Source of the DNA: Patagioenas fasciata
Taxonomy: Eukaryota; Chordata; Aves; Columbiformes; Columbidae
Direction of reading: 5' to 3'
Assembly (NCBI RefSeq): GCF_037038585.1
Contig: NC_092520.1
Coordinates: 190,878,604 to 190,942,603 of the forward strand
Length of the DNA stretch: 64,000 nt
This document shows positions 56,300 to 64,000 of the stretch, piece after piece. A model generated the notes under the pieces. It was not told where the DNA came from and ran no database searches. It saw nothing but the letters and a program-made list of their open reading frames with translations. The position numbers and the translations under genes were made by a program. Position 1 is the first letter of the stretch. The number at the start of each line of letters is the position of its first letter.

Positions 56300-57960
56300 G
56301 CTGGTCGGCTGCGTGGGCGCCTGTGTGCTGTATTCCCGGCAGTGGAGTGCTCCGGGCTGGCCCTGACGGCGGGGAGAAGGGGTCCGCCATCAACAGGCTG
56401 CCATGCACGCAGCCGGGACGAAATCGGGGGGGCGGGGTCCGTTTCGGGGTGCAGCTGCCGAGAGGGAGGGAGAAACCACATGAAAAACGTGAAGATAAGA
56501 ACAAAAGCAGGAGCCGTCTGGAGAGGGCTCCCCGCCGTCCCCGGCTCGCCCGGCACCCCCGCCCAGGCAAGGACACGGGGGACAACTCTCTGCAGTCATC
56601 GGGAAGCAACAAAACAATATTGACCCAAAGGTCACAAATTTTTTTTTCTTTCTTTATTTTTTTTTTCCCCTCAATAAAACAGTCTTTATTCAAACGAAGC
56701 GCGCCGGGCATCCCAGGCCGGCCGAGGTGTCTCGGCGTGTCCCACAGGGGTCCCAGCTTCCGCCCCTTTCGCACGAAACGACTCCAGCTCCCGCTCGGCG
56801 AGACGGCTCTCCTGTTGCTGCTCTGTGTCTCCCGCCGTCTGCCTGGCGCTCGTTTGCCGTTAGTGCGAAGTTTGATTAACAGGCCTTCTGAAGGTGCATA
56901 ACGGGTGCTCTCCGCGCAGGAGGGCTCACCAGCAACCCACCCCACAGCCTTACACCCCTGCCTGGCATTGCGGTGTCCCTCGTGGAGCCGCACTTGCTGC
57001 CGAAGCAGAGGTGCCCCCACCTCCCTCCGTGCCGGGACTTTGGCGTGTCTCAGGAGAGCCCTGGCCCCCCACAAGCTTGGAGACACCTGGGGCTTGACCC
57101 GAGATACCTTCGGGACCCCAGGAATTATTGAGTGGGTGCTGTGTTCCCCGGGCTAAGGGGAAGCCTCTTCTCTGAGCGTGTATGATGAGCACCCAGTCCC
57201 TCGGAAGCCGCTCGTCCCCTCGCTGTAGCGCTCCCTCCGAAGTTGGGCCGGCTCCTGCCCGCTCTGTGCTCGGGATTTGATGTAAAGCGCGGCTTGGCTC
57301 TAAAAGCAGAGTTTCACCGCTGATGGGCTCGCAAACGGTGCCCAGTCGCATCCGCACTGAGCCCGCGGGTGCGACCGGCCACAGGCAGGGCCGTGGTGGG
57401 CAGCGGCAGCCGGCGTGGCGATGCAGCGGCGAGCTGCGGCTACTTGCGGGGTTCGGGACAGGCCCTCAGCGGCGGCAGAGTGCTGGGCTCGGCTGGAGGT
57501 GGGGGACTGGGTGCCCCAAACCCACCCTGCCGCCACAGCAGTTTCCCCGGCCTTGACCTTGCCTTGACCATCGCCTCCTGGGGCTGGGGGAGAGGGGAAC
57601 CGGTAGACGAGATGGATGAGCTCTTGTCCCGGGCGTCCTGCAGACCCGACAGCGGACGAGGTGGCGGGGGCAGAGCCCCAACCCCCAACATCGCCCGCGG
57701 CGCGGGGCGCGCACCTGTCGCGCTTTCTCCTGGTTTGGCTTCAAAGCCCCTTTTATGCCACAAACATGCAGAGGGGTGAAATAAACAAGCCCCCCCCGCC
57801 TCCTCGCTTAGGATTCTCAGCGCCCGCTTAGGAAAAGCGGAGACCGCGGTGGGGGCGACGGCGGGGGCCGCGCTCGCCGCGCAGCGCCGCGGAGCCTCAG
57901 GACTTGTTGGGCTGCCTCGCACCAAGAGGCACAGCGAGAGGTGATGCTCGCCTCTCCCCA
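56300..57960. promoter_or_regulatory. CpG island upstream of FEZF1 (III)
   Basis: Long GC/CpG-rich block interrupted by a T-rich run near 56640-56668. Frames up to 277 aa overlap in several phases on both strands, so none is supported as coding. Confidence 0.45.
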
Positions 57961-58059
57961 ACGGGCACGCAGCTCCAGGAGTGTGCTGAGGCTTTAAACG
58001 CGTAAATTAAAATGTAAAAGCGGACCTTGCTTCCATGTCAGCGGGGTTTTGCCTCGGCT

Positions 58060-58290
58060 GCTGGCGGCAGCGGTGCCTGACTTGAAGCTGTCACACAGAT
58101 ACTCACTGGCCTTCTCAAGTTTGGCGCTGGTTCATGGTTTCACAAATCTGGCTGCTAAGAAAATATGTGAATTAATAAGAAATTGAATGACCTTTGGAGT
58201 GCTGTCATTTCTATATCTGCCTTCCTGTGATGTCTGCTGTGCTGCCTCTCTAATAATAACTTATCACATACTTTGTGTCTGAGTTAATTT
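58060..58290. promoter_or_regulatory. Candidate conserved non-coding element
   Basis: Repeat-free stretch with CAAGTTTGGCGCTGG, ATATGTGAATTAATAAG, GAATGACCTTTGGAG and a TAATAATAACTTATCAC end. It sits at the border where CpG-rich DNA gives way to ordinary intergenic DNA. Confidence 0.3.
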
Positions 58291-60040
58291 CTCTGAAATC
58301 CCGAACATCTTGCAACTTCTTCATCGTTACATCATCTTTTTTTTTTTTTTTAACCTACCATTTCCTTATTCATCTCGAACTCCCTAACAGACATGTCTTG
58401 CAAGTACTGCATGTAGACAAAATTATACAGCAAAGTGCTCGACGTATGGGTGAACACGTACCACGTGTCATGAAACTTGAGTAACTCAGACCCACTTCAA
58501 TCCACAAAAATTCATAGAGGGTTTTTTTTTAAAGATGAAGTCAGGGCATAGAAATGGTTGGTTGCTCCCTGACACACAGGCAGCTCCAGGGATTCCCCAG
58601 GTCAGCAGGGCAGGGCCCCACCAGCCGTGGATGGTCCCACCACCAGGGAGCAGGACAGGCCAGGGCAGTATGAGAGCCAATGGCAACCCAAAGTCCACGT
58701 CACTGACACATTTATGGTAGACAGGCAGCTCTGAAGCCAATCCATGTGTCAGCGTCTGGATCAACGGGGACCATAAGCAAGCACAGGTTGGGATGTAAGT
58801 GAGTGAGAAGCCAGTACTTGTACTTCACCTTTGCAGCAGAGACTGGCAGCTCTGGACTGAGCTGCGATGGAGTCACTGAGCAGAAGCTGTGGGTGAGGGT
58901 CCCAGGTGAAGCCAGGCAGGACCATGATGGTCTATGACTCCTCTTCAGGCCCTGACAGGTGAAATAGCTATAACCTACTCTGTAATTGTTCAGATCAATA
59001 CAGAGCATTGTTAGCCTTATCAGGAAACCCTTCTCAGTGTGGGGACAACTTGAGACAGAGGCCAAGTCCGCAGGGAAGGTGAGGCTTTTGGCTAACAGGT
59101 CTGGGCAGATGGGCTACTGCCAGGTCATCTCTGCTGAAGGAGAGTTGGACACATCACCTCCTGGGCTGTGCTGGTGGCAGCCACTTCTCTTCCAGTGTTT
59201 CTAGTTCCCACTACAGGTTACTATACTGTTAGTGACTTGCTGTGGACAGTGTCCAGTTTTAATATCCCTTCCTACCCTTGTGTCATCTCAGAACCTTAAA
59301 GGTCTCCTAATGCCTTCTTCTCAGTAGAGCCCTCCATGGAGCTACCATGCCCCAGCACCAGGATGCCTCGGCAGGCATTGTAGGGCTGTCACAGTGACAC
59401 CTACCTCCTTTACTCATTTACAACTAGCTCCTCCACAGACACCTCCACTGGGTTTCAAGGAGGTAAAGATGCTGGGGAGAGGGCAAGCAGGGGGATGTTT
59501 GCAGAAACAAACTCCTTCTGGGCCTGACTGGCACTGATCTCTCTGGTTCATTAGGTTTTGGAGCTGGGTGTTACGCTGGGCAGCCTGGTTTCCCCCAACC
59601 CCACTGCCTCCCACAGCCAGACTGGTGTCGAGGTTACAGCTCCTGGCCTGGCTGGTCAGGCCTATGGTCTGTTCTTGCAGGGAAACTTAACGCCAACCTC
59701 ATAAATCCTCAACAGTCCATCAATGAAGCCCTTCACATGTAACACCGTGGCTTAACAAGGAGCTCAGCAAACTTCTTTCCTTCTTTGTGTGTCATTTGTG
59801 TTCTTTCCTATTTTGTCTACGCAAACCCAGCTCGTAGGAAAACACACAGCAGACTCTGTCTGTTCATCTGCCAGTGAAGGGGTTTTGTTTGCTTTTTTTC
59901 TTTATCAAGGCATCGTGTCTTTGGATATTTGTTTGCTATGTGTATCTGGTCTATAAAATATATTTGTTACAAATCATTATATAAACTAAATATACTATTT
60001 CAAGAATTTTGTTCTCATGAGCAATGATACAATAGTTCAA
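58291..60040. other. FEZF1-CADPS2 intergenic remainder
   Basis: Moderate GC, with a T-run at about 58337-58351. A 117-aa minus frame (58712-59065) and a 92-aa minus frame (58486-58764) overlap but show no family resemblance. No gene supported. Confidence 0.55.
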
Positions 60041-60044
60041 ATGG

Positions 60045-60850
60045 TTTGAAATATTGAAAACATCTTTTAATTGTAGAATTCTATACAAACTTGGGTAGAT
60101 ACAGAAGTGGTCACGACAAAATGTGTTCTTATTGCCTGAAATTTTTCACAGAAATAGAAACATTGATGGCAAGCTTACTGACATCCAACATGATGAGATA
60201 TCTTTAAACTTGCAAAATGAATAGACACAACAACACTCCTAAGTAGTTTGTATGCGTTTGACTGTTCTTGAAGTCCTACTACTTATACAACAACCTCAAA
60301 ATACAAAGAACCAAGACTAAAGTTTTTAATGCACATCACATAATAATGTAAAATTAAGCACAAGAAAAGGTAAACAAAGTGTAATCGTGAAAATACACTA
60401 TTTTTTCACCTAGCGCACTGACTTATTCCAAGAATGATTTCTTGTATAGTTGGGTTTTAAGTGAGGCACACATTTTTTTTTTTTTTTTTCTGCACAGGAC
60501 ATCAATAGCTGATGGAGATACAAGAACAAATGGTAACAAACAAAAGGGAAAGAAACATAATCACAAGTGGAACTCAAACTCCATGCCAGTGTTTTTGCAG
60601 CCCTAAGCAAAGCTATACATTAAAATATGCTACAACCATTGTTCTCAAAAAGTCCTTGGCACTTTTCCTCTGATAATCTTGCTTTCATTTTTTTTTAAAA
60701 AACTGTAACAAATTACATTTCTGCACCTGTATCATAAGGCAAAACTATAAATGCAACTACAAGGACAAGTTACCAAGAAAACCTGAAGCCAAAGATAACC
60801 CCCACCCTCAGACCATCACCCCTGAATTTCAAATGCCTGGTGAAATAGTA
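60045..60850 (-). other. CADPS2: CADPS2 3' UTR (end approximate)
   Basis: AU-rich sequence after the stop codon. No canonical AATAAA is found on the minus strand within about 950 bases, but ATTAAA variants occur at 60330-60325 and 60071-60066. I took the second as the likely end. A T-run on plus near 60472-60490 lies inside. Confidence 0.5.
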
Positions 60851-61021
60851 TCATCCTTCCTCCTCATCACTGTCTTTCATAGTAATGCCCTGAAGTCCTC
60901 CTGCATCCGTGACTGTGACCGTGGCCTCCTCTACGGTCAGACGGCTGTGAACGGTATCGTAGGTTTTGCTGTTCAGCGTTCCCTCCAGCACGCCTTGCAG
61001 CCTGAAGTCTCGGTAGGTTTT
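60851..61021 (-). CDS. CADPS2: CADPS2, calcium-dependent secretion activator 2, last coding exon (C-terminal 56 aa)
   Basis: CADPS2 (CAPS2) is a cytosolic and vesicle-associated protein that primes dense-core vesicles for calcium-triggered release of neuropeptides and neurotrophins. The minus strand shows a pyrimidine-rich acceptor TTTTGCTGCAG before 61021. Then come 56 codons beginning [20 protein letters not shown], with [10 protein letters not shown] in the middle and [16 protein letters not shown] at the end, followed by TGA at 60853-60851. This is the known C-terminus of CAPS2, with the acidic DSDEEEG end. The rest of the gene lies past 64,000. CADPS1 is a close paralogue, but the residues and the position next to FEZF1 fit CADPS2. 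The ORF-length frame in another phase here is a shadow. Confidence 0.95.
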   Translation of the reverse strand, partial: KTYRDFRLQGVLEGTLNSKTYDTVHSRLTVEEATVTVTDAGGLQGITMKDSDEEEG

Positions 61022-64000
61022 CTGCAGCAAAAATAAAACATCCCGAATTGGACTTGAGCAAGTCTGAACAGTCTTCCCCTACAGCCCAGCCATTTCTAGC
61101 ACGCCAGTGTTCCTCCTGCAGTTATGGATCTGTCATCTAGAGTTTGCTAAAGATTTTGTGGTCTTAGTTTCTGGGCAGCATGAGATTTCTATAAACTCTA
61201 GAGAGTCTACAATGACCACATTTTACAGTCATTCCTTTAAGAGACTGTGTTTTGTACTACATTTATATAATTGTATGGTGATCTCTCAGTATTTTCCATT
61301 TGTCTCCTTTATCCAACATGAAACCAACAAAGTATTTTTCTAACTGCATATTGAAATGTGAATTGCACTTCAAGTAGTTCTGTAACTTCACAGAAAATGC
61401 AAATGTCTGACTCCCCATAATATGATTTTATTTGCATTTATTATTACATTTATATGCCAAATGTGGAAAAAATAAAATAATTTTTAGATTATTATCTATA
61501 TTCTATAATGTAAACATTTCTCAGGTGACTACTTCGGTCAGCTAATTTACATTTTGACTCACATCTACCCTTTTCTTTTTTCCACTTGAGAAAGTTTTGT
61601 TTCCCTGGTATCCAGCCTTCCTATGAACCAGCAGATATTACTTTCTTCTTTGACTGTCTATCAAGTAAGAATCCTGAGTGGAATTGTTTTATCCATTGAT
61701 ACTATGTCCAAGTGAGCATATGGAAAATCATCTACTCTACCTTCTTTATTTTTAGGTTGTACCACATTCGAAATAATCTTTCCTGAGGTTAGCCTAAAAA
61801 GCTTAAGGAGAACAAATTGATCCAACCAGTTTCTTATTTTGTGCACACTGTCACTATGAGTTCCCTGTGTTCATGAAAGATAATACTGGAAAAAGAAAAT
61901 GGAAGATAATTAAGGGCTATCAGGCCCATTCCTCTGCTGGAGGAGACGGTGCACAACCCTTAGAGAAATTAAAAAGAGCTGATTATGTTTCACTCAATAC
62001 TTCACAAAACTTCAAAAGATACCTCTCAAAATGAGTAACACTAAGCTGGTAGAATTTTTTCTGCCACTATCTATGATGATTATTTAAACCTTGTTTGAAT
62101 CACTGCAACCCAGGTTTATTTGACTTTCGTAGGTCATCTTCAGAGTCAATGGATGCAGCTTATGTTTTGCTCACACACTCCTGCAAGTACCCTGCTCAGT
62201 CTTTTTCAAGTGTCACCATAGTATTCCCTTTTTATAACACTGCATATTCAATCTCTATTTAGGCTGTTAACAGGTCCTACAGCAATTTCTTTCAGTTTTA
62301 CATAGCATTTCTCCCATTCTCAGACCAGCACTCTGGAGTTCAGTCATGGCTTTTCTCTTGACATGATTTTGCAGAATAATAATGTTCACTTCCAAGCTTA
62401 ATTTTTTGTTTCTTCCTAAGTTTCCTCTTGGTCCTTGACTCTTCTTTAGTCACATCCCTCTGCACGTCTCAGACATCTAATGATACTTTTATGCCATCAT
62501 AAGGCTGAAATGGTAACAAACAATATTTCTCCTTATCATTTCTAACAATGCCATTACCTTTGCTGCATCCAAAGACGAAAGAATCATCTATTTCTTACTC
62601 ATCCCATGTCCCTTAAAAATGACCTACTACTTATTTTTTGGAATATTTTCAGGAGATGACAGGGGCAACACAGCCCCCCGTTTTTTCCAGCAGCAAACAG
62701 TAAAGTGCCTTCCTTCACTCTAGAGTTTGGAGGAACTGTGTCTCCCCATGAGTCTCTCCCCAGCTGGGCTGCTGCAGCAGTGAAGCTTGTTATGATAATC
62801 TACCTGAACCATTGTTTCTTATTTCTCAGCAGCCTCCTGCTCACTGAGTTCCTGTTTTACCAGTTCTGTCTTCTTCACGCATGAAAACATAGGTGGACGA
62901 GATTTTGTGTCTTTCAGTACATTCACCAGAACCTTTATGATTGTCATAATCTTCTGTAACCACAGAAGGTGCCATGGAATGACACACTTGGAATTTATGT
63001 GCAAAAGCAAACCAGGGGCATGTGCACAGAAAGGCTTCCACTATCACCAGTGTGTTCCCATCACCACTGGAAACCTCCTTTTTTTGAAGAGGGCTAATTG
63101 GTGTGCCAGGCTGCAGAGGGAAGGCTGGTTGCTGGTGCTGCTCATTTGCCCGAGCTTCAGTTTTGTAAGAGTCTCTTCTTTTAATCTCCCAAGTGACCTT
63201 TAACTGGCGTAATTTAACCTGCCCATTCTTCAGTTCCACTAGGAACAGGTTTTAGATCCTTTAACACTTCCTCCACCTCGCCCCCGAGGATGATAACTAC
63301 CTTCACTTGGGAAGAGTTTTAAACCTTTCACAAGAGTCATTCATTTCAATCACAAACAGTAAACTGCTTTTGCCTTTTTGGCACATATATAATATAATGG
63401 AGACCAAATTCTGTTCCTGAGGAGTCAGTTAAGGTCAAAAGCTAAGCTTGGGTGGTTCAGGGAGCCATGATGCCTTCATTTTTATGACTGTTTTCTTGCA
63501 TATCTCTCCCTGTTTTTTATTGTTCTTTTAGCTAGTGTATCCTGAAAGTTGCAGTTGCAATTCTAGTGTCCATGAGTTAAAATGCTTCTGACCTTATAAC
63601 CTTTTATGAACTTTCATGAGAAAATATTTTCAAGAGATCAGGGTCACCATTGACAACAGATGCTTCTTGTTCCACACGTACACAGATTATAAGACTGTTC
63701 AGGGTTAAACAAGACAGAATTAAAAGGAAAAAAATCTGAAATGGGTTTCTGTCCCTTGCCTAAGGGTATTAAATAAGATTTGAAAAGGAGTTAGGAGGAA
63801 ACTTTCTTTTATGGTAGGTTAACCCATAACTGTTTGTTGCAAGGTATTTTACACTTTCCTCACAAGCATTTGACATTGGCCAGTGTAAATGACTGAAGCC
63901 TGGACTGGAGGGATTAGTATTTCTATTGATACTTACCCTAGAGTATAAAAGATTAGAGAATGTTATCTGATATATTAAATATTGTTTTCCAGTTGAACTT
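61022..64000 (-). other. CADPS2: CADPS2 last intron (partial)
   Basis: From the acceptor at 61022 to the window end I find no second CADPS2 exon. The DNA is AT-rich. A 132-aa open frame on the minus strand (62841-63239) lies in it and is listed as a possible pseudogene. Confidence 0.6.
62819..63310 (-). pseudogene. Unrecognised coding-like stretch, possibly a degraded retrocopy
   Basis: Three minus-strand frames look protein-like in succession. A stretch from about 63308 (VIILGGEVEEVLKDLKP) ends at a stop near 63217. A 132-aa frame at 63239-62841 begins with GTG, not ATG. Another frame at 63010-62819 ends KTELVKQELSEQEAAEK. Such a frame-hopping pattern would fit an old processed pseudogene with small indels in the CADPS2 intron, but I do not recognise the parent and chance is possible. 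Confidence 0.25.

Noticed and set aside
56253-57961. Frames up to 277 aa at 56-58 kb
   Set aside because: Same reason: CpG island, no recognisable domain, overlapping phases.

Overview
This window is vertebrate nuclear DNA, most likely from a bird. It carries three recognisable genes, all on the minus strand and all spliced with short consensus introns. From low to high coordinate they are AASS (only its 5' two-thirds), FEZF1 (complete) and CADPS2 (only its last coding exon). The same AASS-FEZF1-CADPS2 order is known from human 7q31. Three signs point to a bird: compact introns, few interspersed repeats, and a short 3'-end fragment of a CR1 LINE of the avian type at 29.4 kb. The species cannot be read from the sequence.

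Layout. (1) 1-19.3 kb: AASS, the bifunctional mitochondrial enzyme of lysine breakdown. A CpG-island promoter and non-coding exon 1 lie near 19.2 kb. Sixteen coding exons between 17,098 and 197 encode residues 1-627, which is the whole lysine-ketoglutarate reductase half and the start of the saccharopine dehydrogenase half. The remaining roughly 300 codons lie beyond position 1. Every exon junction I derived keeps the reading frame. (2) 19.7-46.5 kb: a gene desert with no supportable gene. It holds scattered old MIR-like SINE remnants, one CR1 scrap, simple repeats and several AT-rich stretches that look like conserved non-coding elements. (3) 46.5-58.3 kb: the FEZF1 domain. FEZF1 has four coding exons (50,917 to 48,489), encodes 456 aa with an Eh1 repressor motif and six C2H2 zinc fingers, and sits among several CpG islands and homeodomain-site-rich candidate enhancers, typical of a developmental regulator. 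(4) 58.3-60.0 kb: intergenic. (5) 60.0-64.0 kb: the 3' UTR, the last coding exon (60,851-61,021) and part of the last intron of CADPS2.

The three genes do not form a pathway. AASS is metabolic, FEZF1 is a forebrain and olfactory transcriptional repressor, and CADPS2 primes dense-core vesicles for exocytosis. The desert and the CpG-rich flanks are best read as regulatory landscape for FEZF1.

I found no new biological system. The most notable observation is that FEZF1 intron 1 must use a GC-AG splice pair, placed inside the first zinc finger, because only that choice keeps the frame. Most long open frames elsewhere are by-products of GC-rich CpG islands.
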